In this document: one piece after another, positions 7,578 to 14,788 of the stretch
Layout: the number at the start of each line of letters is the position of its first letter
How positions within the stretch are numbered: the stretch's first letter is position 1
Virus record (IMG/VR): IMGVR_UViG_3300006033_001287
Span: 1-27,890 of that record
Source: a virus
DNA length: 27,890 nt
Direction: 5' to 3' (one strand)
Program-made: the position numbers and the translations under genes
The notes under the pieces: generated by a model
The model's database searches: none
Seen by the model: only the letters and a program-made list of their open reading frames with translations
What the model was told of the DNA's origin: nothing

Positions 7578-8431
7578 GCCATATGCGCAACCTGTCGAGC
7601 CTGATCAACCGGCCGCTTTGCCTGGCGCCTGCGGCTATCCGGGTGCTGGCATCGCAATTCGGCCTGCGGCTGGATGACGGGCTTCCTGCATCCGCGTCGC
7701 TCACCCGCGCCATGATGCCGGGCGATGTAAGCCCCGATGACGGCTGGCGGCCGTATCGCAGCCAAGGCGGTGTTGCCTATATTCCGATCCAGGGCGTGCT
7801 GGACCATAAGGCGGGTTGGATGGATTGGTGCGGTTGGGGCACCAGCTATGAAGTGATCCGCTATCAGCTGGATATGGCCGCCAATGACGACACGGTGCGC
7901 GGCATCTTCCTGGATGTTGACAGCCCTGGCGGCAATGTGTCGGGCTGTTTCGATCTGGCGCGGCGGATCCGTACCGTGTCGGCACTGAAGCCGGTCTGGG
8001 CGGCCCTGTCGGATGACGCCTGTTCGGCGGCCTATGCCCTGGCGTCTGCCGCTGGCTATGTGTTCATTCCCGGTACCGGCAATGCCGGGCATGTCGGCTG
8101 CTGGCGCCTGCATGTCGATATCAGCCGTGCCCTGGACGAAAACGGAATCACAGCGACCCTGGTTGCGTCGGGCGCGCATAAGGTCGACGGCAACCCGTAT
8201 GAACCGCTGCCGGGCGATGTGCGTGCCGATTGGCAAAACGATATGGATGCCATCCGTGCCGAATTCGCGGGGCTGGTCGCTGCACATCGCGGCTTGTCCG
8301 TCGATGCCGTTCTGGCGACGGAAGCCCGAACCTATATGGGCCGGGCGGCGGTCGATATCGGTTTCGCCGATGGCGTTGCCGACCGCCACACGGTGTTTCA
8401 AACGCTGATCGAGGAGCTGGGCCGGGCCTGA
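7574..8431 (+). CDS. Capsid maturation protease, S49 (SppA/lambda C) family
   Basis: A 285-residue serine peptidase that trims scaffold or portal during prohead maturation. The DVDSPGG motif is at about residues 114-120. The nucleophile candidate is Ser151 in ACSAAYALAS, and the general base candidate is Lys203 in GAHKVDGNPYEPL, matching the Ser-Lys dyad of phage S49 proteases. It overlaps the portal gene by four bases. Lambda C (439 residues) carries its scaffold in frame at the C-terminus. Here the protein ends right after the protease domain and the scaffold appears as a separate gene in another frame. Confidence 0.93.
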   Translation: MSHMRNLSSLINRPLCLAPAAIRVLASQFGLRLDDGLPASASLTRAMMPGDVSPDDGWRPYRSQGGVAYIPIQGVLDHKAGWMDWCGWGTSYEVIRYQLDMAANDDTVRGIFLDVDSPGGNVSGCFDLARRIRTVSALKPVWAALSDDACSAAYALASAAGYVFIPGTGNAGHVGCWRLHVDISRALDENGITATLVASGAHKVDGNPYEPLPGDVRADWQNDMDAIRAEFAGLVAAHRGLSVDAVLATEARTYMGRAAVDIGFADGVADRHTVFQTLIEELGRA

Positions 8432-8469
8432 TGCCCCGCCCGAACAGCCAGAAAAGAAAGGATTTTCCC

Positions 8470-9066
8470 ATGGCGAAGCGCAGCATGTCCGCGCTATCCC
8501 GGCTGTTGGGCCGTGGCAGCAGGACCCGGGCCGAGGATGGCCAGGAAGAGGAAGACAAGAATAAGCCGATGGAAGGCGACGGCGCGGTTGATCCGAACGA
8601 GGAAGAGGATGCCGCCGAAGATCAGGACACCGAAGACGGCGCGGCGGAGCCGGGCGAGGATGAAGACGAGGATATGGCCGAAGGCGAAGACGGCGAGGAA
8701 GACGCGGGGAAGGCCAAGGGCAAGGGCGGCGCGCACGGCGTTCGCGCGTCTGCCGATTTCCGCAAGGGCCGTGACACCGGCGTGGCGGCGGAACGCGCGC
8801 GATGGGCCAGCGTGTTCGGGAACAAGGCGGTGCAGGGGCGGGAAGCAACGGCGGCGGCCCTGCTGGCGGCGGGCAATGCATCGGCCCGGGAAATCACGGC
8901 CATGCTGCCCACCCTGCCGCAGGGCGGGGCATCCGCCGCGACCGGGTTGGCCGACCGCATGCGCCAGACCCAGACCCGCAACCCGCTGGGCGCGGGTGGC
9001 CCGGCCGATGGTGGCAGGCGCGCCAGCCTGGCCGACCGGATGAAGGCCATGACCGCCAAGAGCTGA
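8470..9066 (+). CDS. Probable capsid scaffold protein (Nu3-like role)
   Basis: A 198-residue protein between the protease and the decoration protein, where the lambda scaffold Nu3 sits. Residues about 21-80 are extremely acidic (long Glu/Asp runs), followed by a Lys/Gly-rich turn and a helical half containing ERARWASVFGN and repeated LADRM helices near the C-terminus. This composition is typical of assembly scaffolds and of the related protease-associated domains; I infer the role from composition and position, not from homology. The ATG at 8470 is chosen because it has AAAGGA upstream and sits after the protease stop; the frame is open further left but only as a shadow of the protease gene. 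A terminator-like hairpin follows. Confidence 0.65.
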   Translation: MAKRSMSALSRLLGRGSRTRAEDGQEEEDKNKPMEGDGAVDPNEEEDAAEDQDTEDGAAEPGEDEDEDMAEGEDGEEDAGKAKGKGGAHGVRASADFRKGRDTGVAAERARWASVFGNKAVQGREATAAALLAAGNASAREITAMLPTLPQGGASAATGLADRMRQTQTRNPLGAGGPADGGRRASLADRMKAMTAKS

Positions 9067-9095
9067 CCGGCCCCATCCATCCACAAAGCCAAGCA

Positions 9096-9120
9096 GGGGC
9101 CGGGGCAACCCGGCCCCTTT
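9096..9120 (+). terminator. GC-rich hairpin between scaffold and decoration genes
   Basis: A perfect 9-bp stem (9096-9104 with 9109-9117) with a GCAA tetraloop is followed by only three T residues. It may be a partial terminator, or an RNA processing or stability element, because the strongly needed capsid genes lie downstream and no new promoter is visible in the 27 bases that remain. Confidence 0.6.
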
Positions 9121-9147
9121 GCTGTCTGAACGAACGGAGAGCAATCC

Positions 9148-9525
9148 ATGACGACGCTGACCGAACGCAAATACATGTCCGATCTGATCCTGATGGAAGG
9201 GGATCGGTTCTATTCCCGCGACCGCGTGACGGTTGCCGAGAGTGATGCCCTGACCATCGGGTCGGTGTTGGGCAAGATCACCACGGGCGGGAAATACGTG
9301 CTGTCCGATCCGGATGCCGAAGACGGGTCGGAAGACCCGGTCGCCGTGCTGATCGAAGATGCCGATGCGTCGGACGGCGATGTGCAGGCCTTTGTCCTGG
9401 CCCGCCATGCCATCGTGCAGCGCGCCGGGCTGGTGCTCCACGCCGGGGTCGATGACGGCACCAAGCGCGCGGCGCTTGAGGCGGCGCTTGCCGCGCGCGG
9501 CATCCTGGTGCGCGACAGCGCCTGA
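9148..9525 (+). CDS. Head decoration protein, gpD-like
   Basis: A 125-residue protein of the lambda gpD type (PF02924), which sits as trimers on the expanded capsid and stabilises it. The family signature is visible: GSVLGKITTGGKYVL (about residues 32-46), then an acidic DAEDGSEDPVAVLIED segment and the C-terminal helix with KRAALEAALAARGI. Lambda D has 110 residues. A ribosome site (GGAGAG) precedes the ATG. The next gene is the major capsid protein, in the same order as lambda D-E. Confidence 0.93.
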   Translation: MTTLTERKYMSDLILMEGDRFYSRDRVTVAESDALTIGSVLGKITTGGKYVLSDPDAEDGSEDPVAVLIEDADASDGDVQAFVLARHAIVQRAGLVLHAGVDDGTKRAALEAALAARGILVRDSA

Positions 9526-9601
9526 CCCCGGAAACCCTGACCAAACCAACCAATACAGGCGGCATCGTGATGCCCCGCCTGCGAGCCTAGGAGTGATCAC
9601 G

Positions 9602-10648
9602 ATGAACCTGGTTGATATTTTCGGGAACGATCTGTTTTCCACCGCCAGCCTGACCGCCGCAATCCGCGTGGTGCCAAACCAGTATGACCGGGTCGGCCAG
9701 CTGGGCATGTTCCAGTTCGAAGGCGTCAACACTACCAGCGTGGTGGTGGAGATCGATAATGGCGTGTTGAACCTGCTGCCCACCAAGCCGCGCAATGGCG
9801 GCGGGTCGGGCGAGGTGACGGGCAAGCGGACTGGCAAGTCCTTCCTGATCCCGCACATCCCGCATGAAGGCAAGATCATGCCGGATGAGGTGCAGGGCGT
9901 GCGCCAGTTCGGCACCGTCGATCAGCTGGAAACGGTGGCGAATGTCACCAATCGCAAGCTGATGAATATGGCGAACAAGCATTATCAGACCTGGGAATTC
10001 CACCGGGCCGGTGCGGTCTCTGGCGTGGTGCTGGATGCGGACGGGTCGACCCTGTTCAACTGGTTCACCGAATTCGGGGTGACCCAGCAGGCGGTCGATT
10101 TCGTGTTGGGTACCGACGCCACCGACGTGCAGACCAAGTGCTTCGATGTTTCGCGCGTCGTCGAAGACAATCTGCTGGGCGACCGCATGGATTATGTCCA
10201 TTGCCTGGCCAGCCAGACCTGGTTCGACAAGCTGATCAAGCATCCCAAGGTGCGTGATGCCTGGCAGTTTCATGCCATGGTCATGGCCAAGGGTGCGTCC
10301 GAGAACGGGAAGGCGAACGACCCCCGCAAAGGGTTCTGGTTTGGTGGCATCCTGTTCGAGGAATATCGCGGGCGGGCCACGGTGCAGAACGCGGACGGTA
10401 CCACCACGACGCGGAAGTTCATCGTGGAGGGCGATGCCCGTTTCTTCCCGGTCGGCACCACGGAAACCTTCCGCCACTGGGGTGCCCCGGCCAATTGGAT
10501 GGAAACGGTCAACACCCTGGGCATCGAAATGTACGCCAAGGCGACGGTCGACCCGCGCGGCCGTTGGGTCGATCTGGATTCCGAATCCAACCCGCTGCTG
10601 ATGTGCATGCGCCCGGGCGTGCTGGTGCGCGGGCATTCGTCGAACTGA
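9602..10648 (+). CDS. Major capsid protein, gpE-like
   Basis: A 348-residue protein of the lambda gpE family (PF03864), close to the 341 residues of lambda E. Recognisable parts are the N-terminal DIFGNDLFS start, the LTAAI helix, the loop with PTKPRNGGGSGE that precedes the IPHIPHE strand, the QLETVANVTNRKL helix, and the C-terminal FRHWGAPANWMETVNTLG region typical of gpE (gpE proteins end with a P-domain containing 'F...yAPad...vNt.G'). The ATG at 9602 has a good AGGAG site at 9588-9592; the frame is open further left but only as an antisense-like shadow of the gpD gene. Confidence 0.95.
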   Translation: MNLVDIFGNDLFSTASLTAAIRVVPNQYDRVGQLGMFQFEGVNTTSVVVEIDNGVLNLLPTKPRNGGGSGEVTGKRTGKSFLIPHIPHEGKIMPDEVQGVRQFGTVDQLETVANVTNRKLMNMANKHYQTWEFHRAGAVSGVVLDADGSTLFNWFTEFGVTQQAVDFVLGTDATDVQTKCFDVSRVVEDNLLGDRMDYVHCLASQTWFDKLIKHPKVRDAWQFHAMVMAKGASENGKANDPRKGFWFGGILFEEYRGRATVQNADGTTTTRKFIVEGDARFFPVGTTETFRHWGAPANWMETVNTLGIEMYAKATVDPRGRWVDLDSESNPLLMCMRPGVLVRGHSSN

Positions 10649-10676
10649 TCGCCCGCGACCGACGGGGGATGCGATG

Positions 10677-10710
10677 CGGCCCCGGGCAATCCCCGGGGCC
10701 GTTGCTTTTT
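10677..10710 (+). terminator. Terminator-like hairpin after the major capsid gene
   Basis: A 9-bp perfect stem (10678-10686 with 10692-10700), extended by a C-G pair at 10677/10701, closes a CAATC loop. TTTTT follows at 10706-10710 after a short gap. It probably lowers transcription into the minor head and tail genes. Confidence 0.65.
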
Positions 10711-10730
10711 GGGCTGAAAGGATCAATCCC

Positions 10731-11153
10731 ATGCATGTGATCAAGACGCTGGCGCCACTGTCATTCCCGGAGAATAAGCGCGGTGATATCCGCAATGTAC
10801 CGGAGGGGCGCCGGATCGGCGTGCCAGACCCGTTGCCGCTGGATGTGGCGGAACAGGCTGTGGCCGATGGCCGCGCGGAATGGGTGGGTGCTGCGCCCGG
10901 CGCCGCTTCCCCGCCCGCTGCCCCGACAGAGGAACAGGTGGCGGGGGCAATTGCCCAGGCCCTGGCCCAGGGCGAATGGGACCCGGCCGATCTGGGCAAG
11001 GATGGTGTTGTGAACCTGAAGCCGCTCGCGGCCCGCGTTTCGAACATTCTGGGTGTGCCCGTGCGGGTTACCGCAGCGGATCGGGATGCCATTCTCGCCC
11101 AGCAGGCGAAGTCCGGTGCGGGCGAGGGTGACGGCAAAGGCAGTCTGGTCTGA
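10731..11153 (+). CDS. Small head-region protein of unknown function
   Basis: A 140-residue protein between the capsid and head-tail attachment genes, the position held in lambda by FI (a packaging accessory). The N-terminal 50 residues look folded and include EGRRIGVPDPLPLD; a Pro/Ala-rich linker follows; the C-terminal 60 residues contain the pattern KDGVVNLKPLAARVSNILGV then VTAADRDAI. That pattern recurs in small phage head proteins ('DGkP.v.AL...LG..vTA.eRD'). I do not assign a biochemical function. The ATG at 10731 directly follows the hairpin and has GAAAGGA upstream. The stop overlaps the next start (TGATG). Confidence 0.7.
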   Translation: MHVIKTLAPLSFPENKRGDIRNVPEGRRIGVPDPLPLDVAEQAVADGRAEWVGAAPGAASPPAAPTEEQVAGAIAQALAQGEWDPADLGKDGVVNLKPLAARVSNILGVPVRVTAADRDAILAQQAKSGAGEGDGKGSLV

Positions 11154-11506
11154 TGGCGGTCTGGCGCGACAATGCCGCCCGGCTGCATCGCGCCGGACGG
11201 CGGGCCTTTGGCGAGGATGCCAGCCTGACACCCGGCCTGGGCCGACCGCAGGCGGGCGTCACCATCTCGGGCTTCAGCGTCGTGTTCGACGAAGCCTATC
11301 AGCTGACAGGCGCTGCGGAAGGGCAGGGCGTAAGCGACACCGCGCCCGTGGCCGAAATCCGGCTGGGCGATCTGCCCGCCGGTGTGGTGCCCTATCGCGG
11401 CGATGGGTTGCAGGTGAAGGTTTTTGAGGTTTGGACGTCCTGGACCATCACCGATGTGCAGCCCGATGGGCATGGCATCGTGATGGCGATCCTGCGGGAG
11501 GCGTGA
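11153..11506 (+). CDS. Head-tail attachment protein (gpFII-like)
   Basis: A 117-residue protein in the size range and position of lambda FII, which joins the finished head to the tail. It is mostly beta: strands around GVTISGFSVVFD, APVAEIRLGDL, LQVKVFEVWTSWTITDVQPDG and GIVMAIL, a pattern shared with the FII-like attachment family (PF05354 type). It starts on the last base of the preceding stop codon (TGATG) and is followed three bases later by the tail terminator candidate. Function is inferred from fold pattern and gene order. Confidence 0.7.
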   Translation: MAVWRDNAARLHRAGRRAFGEDASLTPGLGRPQAGVTISGFSVVFDEAYQLTGAAEGQGVSDTAPVAEIRLGDLPAGVVPYRGDGLQVKVFEVWTSWTITDVQPDGHGIVMAILREA

Positions 11507-11509
11507 TCG

Positions 11510-12079
11510 ATGACCCTGCCGTCGAACCATGTCGCGCCCGATCTGGTCTGGACCGGGATCGTGCAACCCATTCTGGCGCAGCTCGCGTCCCATGCGTCCT
11601 GGCTACAGGTCGCGGGCATCGACATTCTGGATCACCCGGTCGATCCGCAGCCCGGCGATAAGGGCAATGTGATCGAGGTTTATTTGGAACAGTCGGCCGA
11701 AGATTTCGCGCATGCGGGCCACCCGATTGCGCCCGATGCGGGTTGCACGCTGGCCATCGTGGCGCGGGTGCGCGCCAAATCGGGATGGGGGGCTGCGCTG
11801 TCGGGCCTATGCGCCCGCATCCGGGCGGCGCTGTTGCAGGATCCGGGTTTCGCCCTTGGGCGCCATATCCGCCGCATTGAGCGTGGCCCCGTCTTCGATG
11901 GGTCCGGGCGGCTGGTGTCGGGCGTCGCGGCGCTGCGCGTGACGCTGGGCGGCTACATGACGGAATACCCGCCGGTGATACCGGATCAGCTGGACCTTGT
12001 GGTGGTGGATGTGGCGGCCGAAGGGCCGACCGGCACACTGCCGCATGCATCCGCCGATATCGATCTGACAGAGGAATGA
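11510..12079 (+). CDS. Probable tail terminator / tail completion protein
   Basis: A 189-residue protein at the head-tail boundary, just before the DUF2635 and sheath genes. In Mu-like genomes this slot holds gp37-type and tail-completion proteins, and in lambda gpU. The N-terminal half fits the alpha/beta pattern of tail terminators: a helix (IVQPILAQLASHASWLQ), then strands containing GNVIEVYLEQ, CTLAIVARVRA and a helix LSGLCARIRAALL, then RIERGPVFDG and a final strand. The C-terminal 45 residues are extra, with PPVIPDQLDLVVVDV. Three bases separate it from the preceding gene. The role is inferred. Confidence 0.55.
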   Translation: MTLPSNHVAPDLVWTGIVQPILAQLASHASWLQVAGIDILDHPVDPQPGDKGNVIEVYLEQSAEDFAHAGHPIAPDAGCTLAIVARVRAKSGWGAALSGLCARIRAALLQDPGFALGRHIRRIERGPVFDGSGRLVSGVAALRVTLGGYMTEYPPVIPDQLDLVVVDVAAEGPTGTLPHASADIDLTEE

Positions 12080-12083
12080 TCCG

Positions 12084-12278
12084 ATGAAACTGCGCGTAAT
12101 CCCCGCGCCGGGGCGGCTGGTCCGCTATCCGGCCGATGGCAGGGTATTGCCCGGAACCGGCGGCAATGTGCCCGACGATGTGTATTGGCGCCGTCGCCTG
12201 GCTGATGGGGATGTGACGCGCGAACCCGCAGATGCTGCCCCCGTGGCGGCACCCACCACCCGCAAGCGCAAGGGGTAA
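12084..12278 (+). CDS. DUF2635 protein (Mu gp38-like)
   Basis: A 64-residue protein with the DUF2635 pattern: KLRVIPAPGRLVRYPADG near the N-terminus, then LPGTGG.VPDDVYWRRRLADGDV. Small proteins of this type lie directly before the sheath gene in Mu-like tails; their function is unknown. The C-terminal 18 residues (Ala/Pro then TRKRKG) are an extension. It is four bases downstream of the tail terminator candidate and four bases upstream of the sheath start. Confidence 0.9.
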   Translation: MKLRVIPAPGRLVRYPADGRVLPGTGGNVPDDVYWRRRLADGDVTREPADAAPVAAPTTRKRKG

Positions 12279-12282
12279 ACAG

Positions 12283-13776
12283 ATGGTCAGCTTCAATTCG
12301 ATTCCGTCCAACATCCGCGTGCCGTTGTTTTATGCGGAGGTGGACAACAGCCAGGCATCCGCCCCCAGCTATTCCGAGCGCACGGTGCTGCTGGGCCACA
12401 AGCTGTCGGCGGGCGTGTCGGCGGCCAACGTTCCGCAGCAGGTGCCTTCGGCGGATCAGGCGGCCTATCTGTTCGGGGCCGGATCGATGCTGCACCATAT
12501 GGCGCGCATCGCCCGCCAGAATGACCCGTTCGGCGAAATCTGGGCCGTCGCCGTCGCGGAACCCGATGGTGGTGTGGCTGCTGCCGCCGATATCGTGATC
12601 GCCGGCCCGGCCAGTGCGGCGGGCACCCTGCCCATCTATATCGGCAACCGGAAATACGCGGTCGCGGTTGCGTCCGGTGATACGGCGGCGGAGGTGGCAA
12701 CCGCCCTGGCTGCGGCGATCCAGGCGGATTCCTACCGCCATGTCACGGCGGCGGCGGATGACGACACCGTGACCGTCACGGCCCGGCATACCGGCACGGT
12801 CGGGAATGGGTTGCGGGTGGAAGTCGCGCCGCTTGGCCTGCTGGGTGGGGAGGCTTTGCCCGCCGGCATTGCCGTAACCGTGGCCGATCTGGCCGATGGG
12901 ACGGGCGTGGTCGATCTGGCCGATGCGCTGGCCGCGATTGGCGATGACCCGGCGGATTACATCGCCCTGCCCTGGACCGATACCGGCGCGCTGGATGCGA
13001 TCAAGGCATTCCTGGCCGATGATGCCGGGCGCTGGGGGCCGCTGCAGCAGCTGTATGGCGGGGCGTTTGCCGCGCGCGTCGATACGCTGGGGAACCTGAC
13101 CACCTTCGGCAATGCCCGCAACGATCAGCATGTATCGGTGCTGGGGCTGCGCGACTGCGCCAACCCGGTCTGGGAGGTGGCGTCGGCCTATGCCGCGCGC
13201 TGCGGTCAGTCGCTGAAGATCGACCCGGCCCGTCCGGTGCAGACCCTGGCCCTGAACGGGGTCGCGATCCGAACCGGCATGGCGCGGTTCGCGCTGGTGG
13301 AACGCAACACCCTGCTGTTTGACGGCTCATCGACCACCTATATCGGTGATGACGGCACGGTGCATATCGAACGCGCCATCACCACCTATCAGACGAATGC
13401 CTGGGGCCAGGGCGATGCCAGCTATCTGGATGTCACCACGCCCTACACCCTGGCTGCCGTGCTGCGGCGGCTGCGCTATCGCATCACCCAAAAATTCCCG
13501 CGCCACAAGCTGGCCAATGACGGCACGCCCTTCGGCGCGGGCCAGGCCATCGTCACGCCCAAGATGATCCGGGCGGAGCTGATCGCGGAGTATAAGGAGA
13601 TGATGCGCCTGGGTCTGGTGGAAAACCTGGAAGCGTTCCAGGCAAGCCTGATTGTGGAACGCAACGCGACGGACCCGAACAGGATCGACGTGGTCTATGG
13701 CCCCGATCTGGTCAACCAGCTGCGCATCTTCGCGGTGCTGGCACAGTTCCGCCTGCAATACGCGGATGCGGCCTAA
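12283..13776 (+). CDS. Contractile tail sheath protein (Mu gpL-like)
   Basis: A 497-residue sheath subunit, similar in size to Mu gpL (495). It begins with the family signature FNSIPSNIRVPLFYAEVDNSQA and continues with RTVLLGHKL. Central domains contain TLPIYIGNRKYAVAVASGD and the Ala-rich domain to about residue 225. The C-terminal conserved sheath domain includes ALNGVAIRTGMARF, ERAITTYQTNAWG and YRITQKFPRHKLANDG. It surrounds the tube and contracts during DNA injection. The ATG at 12283 follows AAGGGG by seven bases and starts the conserved signature, so the upstream in-frame start is rejected. Confidence 0.97.
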   Translation: MVSFNSIPSNIRVPLFYAEVDNSQASAPSYSERTVLLGHKLSAGVSAANVPQQVPSADQAAYLFGAGSMLHHMARIARQNDPFGEIWAVAVAEPDGGVAAAADIVIAGPASAAGTLPIYIGNRKYAVAVASGDTAAEVATALAAAIQADSYRHVTAAADDDTVTVTARHTGTVGNGLRVEVAPLGLLGGEALPAGIAVTVADLADGTGVVDLADALAAIGDDPADYIALPWTDTGALDAIKAFLADDAGRWGPLQQLYGGAFAARVDTLGNLTTFGNARNDQHVSVLGLRDCANPVWEVASAYAARCGQSLKIDPARPVQTLALNGVAIRTGMARFALVERNTLLFDGSSTTYIGDDGTVHIERAITTYQTNAWGQGDASYLDVTTPYTLAAVLRRLRYRITQKFPRHKLANDGTPFGAGQAIVTPKMIRAELIAEYKEMMRLGLVENLEAFQASLIVERNATDPNRIDVVYGPDLVNQLRIFAVLAQFRLQYADAA

Positions 13777-13815
13777 GTCGGCCCGACCATCCCAGCCATT
13801 TGATAGGAGGCTTCC

Positions 13816-14178
13816 ATGCCGTTGCCGACCATTGCCGGTACCGCCTATTTCCGGACCGATCAGGGCACGATTTCGACCGATGCCGATATCGTGCTGCAGC
13901 ACGCCAACCCCGCCAAGGAAGCCGTGCTGGACGCATCGGGCCGGGTGGTGGGCACCACCGATACCCACCGGGCACCGGGCATCACGGTGACCGCGATCAA
14001 GACACCTGACCTGGACCTGGCGCGTCTGCAACGGGTGCAGACCGTGACGGTCGAGCTGGCATCGGGCGAAACCTGGGTGCTGTCCAATGCCGTGCTGGCC
14101 AACCATCTGGATCAGCAGGTATCGGACGGCAAGCTGGCGCTGGCCTTCCTGGGTACCGATCTGGATAAGGTGGCGTGA
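13816..14178 (+). CDS. Tail tube protein (Mu gpM-like)
   Basis: A 120-residue tube subunit matching the Mu gpM / PF10618 pattern: IAGTAYFRTDQGTISTDADIVLQ near the N-terminus (the family usually reads 'GtayikvdG..y...G.f'), HRAPGITVTAIKTPDLDL in the middle, and TVTVELASGETWVLSNAVL near the C-terminus. It forms the inner channel inside the sheath. A strong TAGGAGG ribosome site lies seven bases before the ATG, fitting the high expression expected. It follows the sheath gene by 39 bases with no visible hairpin. Confidence 0.92.
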   Translation: MPLPTIAGTAYFRTDQGTISTDADIVLQHANPAKEAVLDASGRVVGTTDTHRAPGITVTAIKTPDLDLARLQRVQTVTVELASGETWVLSNAVLANHLDQQVSDGKLALAFLGTDLDKVA

Positions 14179-14180
14179 CC

Positions 14181-14477
14181 ATGGCTGATATCGTCATCAA
14201 GCTGGGCAAGGCGATCACCGCGCATGGGCAGGATGTGCAGGAGTTGCGCCTGCGCGAACCGACGACCTCCGATATCCGCCAGTGCGGCTATCCCATGGCA
14301 TTCGATGCCGATGGCGTGCTGCACCCGCAGGGCGCGGTGATCGCCAAATATATCGGGCGTCTGGGCAATCTGCCCGCCGCATCGGTCGATCAGCTGGCGC
14401 TGCCCGACTTCACCTCGGCCATGCAGGCCATTCTCCCTTTCTTCGGGGGTTCGGATCAGACCGCGCCCGGATCCTGA
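14181..14477 (+). CDS. Tail assembly chaperone, short form (Mu gp41-like)
   Basis: A 98-residue protein with the pattern of Mu gp41-type chaperones: VIKLGKAITAHGQDVQELRLREPTTSDI near the N-terminus (these share 'L..P...g.....l.lreP.a.D'), then a helix ending in AMQAILPFFGGS. It keeps the tape measure soluble during tail assembly. Two bases separate it from the tube gene. A CCCTTTC slippery heptamer at 14435-14441 allows a fraction of ribosomes to enter the -1 frame and make the longer form; see the next entry. The 0-frame stop is 36 bases beyond the slip site. Confidence 0.88.
   Translation: MADIVIKLGKAITAHGQDVQELRLREPTTSDIRQCGYPMAFDADGVLHPQGAVIAKYIGRLGNLPAASVDQLALPDFTSAMQAILPFFGGSDQTAPGS
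14435..14441 (+). promoter_or_regulatory. -1 programmed ribosomal frameshift site CCCTTTC
   Basis: The heptamer C CCT TTC lies in the correct phase of the chaperone gene (codons CCT at 14436-14438 and TTC at 14439-14441). It fits X XXY YYZ, so both tRNAs can re-pair with CCC and TTT. The -1 frame is then open from 14441 to 14704. Confidence 0.8.
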
Positions 14478-14704
14478 ACTGGCTGAAGGCCAATCCCCCG
14501 TCCCCGGCGGAACCGAACCCTGCGGGGGAGGAACTGACCCGGCGCTGCTTCGATATTGCCTATTTCTGGCGCCTCGACCCGGCGCGGGTGATGGATATGA
14601 CCCTGGCGGAACTGGTGCTGTACGAGGCGGAAACCGCGCGGATCAATGAGCGGATCGAGGCGGAGACGAAAGCGATCCAGGCCCAGGCGCGGCTGGGGCG
14701 GTGA
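14441..14704 (+). CDS. Frameshift extension of the tail assembly chaperone (long form)
   Basis: This frame lacks a plausible start of its own: no ribosome site, and upstream of 14441 it only mirrors the chaperone gene in a meaningless Arg/Gly-rich frame. After a -1 slip at CCCTTTC it adds 87 residues to the first 87 of the short form, giving a product of about 174 residues. The extension contains RRCFDIAYFWRLDPARVMDMTLAELVLYEAETARI, a helical segment of the kind found in the 'T' part of G/GT and gp41/42 chaperones ('M..e.l..y...a....e'). Such long forms bind the tape measure and tube proteins. A terminator and then the tape measure gene follow, as in other tails. Confidence 0.85.
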   Translation, partial: LRGFGSDRARILNWLKANPPSPAEPNPAGEELTRRCFDIAYFWRLDPARVMDMTLAELVLYEAETARINERIEAETKAIQAQARLGR

Positions 14705-14734
14705 TGGCTACTTGCCGTCGCGGGGCGCGTAGCA

Positions 14735-14755
14735 GGGGGCTTTGGCCCCCTTTTT
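14735..14755 (+). terminator. Terminator between tail chaperone and tape measure
   Basis: A 6-bp G/C stem (14735-14740 with 14745-14750) with a TTTG loop is followed by TTTTT. It is the most canonical U-tract among the in-operon hairpins. Confidence 0.7.
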
Positions 14756-14788
14756 CTTTGACTGAAATTTGGGCGAGGTGCGAAACCG

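Noticed and set aside
8230-8469. Scaffold gene starting inside the protease gene, as Nu3 in lambda C
   Set aside because: The frame differs from the protease, its translation here is Arg/Gly-rich nonsense, and a better ribosome site exists at the 8470 ATG.
9587-11593. Antisense open frame of 668 codons over the capsid genes
   Set aside because: It is a shadow of the capsid and head-tail genes, has no domain, and would cross a strong hairpin. The same applies to minus-strand frames at 6495-7541, 7475-8881 and 8494-9915.
14282-14440. Independent gene starting at GTG 14282 for the second chaperone frame
   Set aside because: No ribosome site, and the first 50 residues are only a frame shadow; the -1 frameshift explains the downstream part better.
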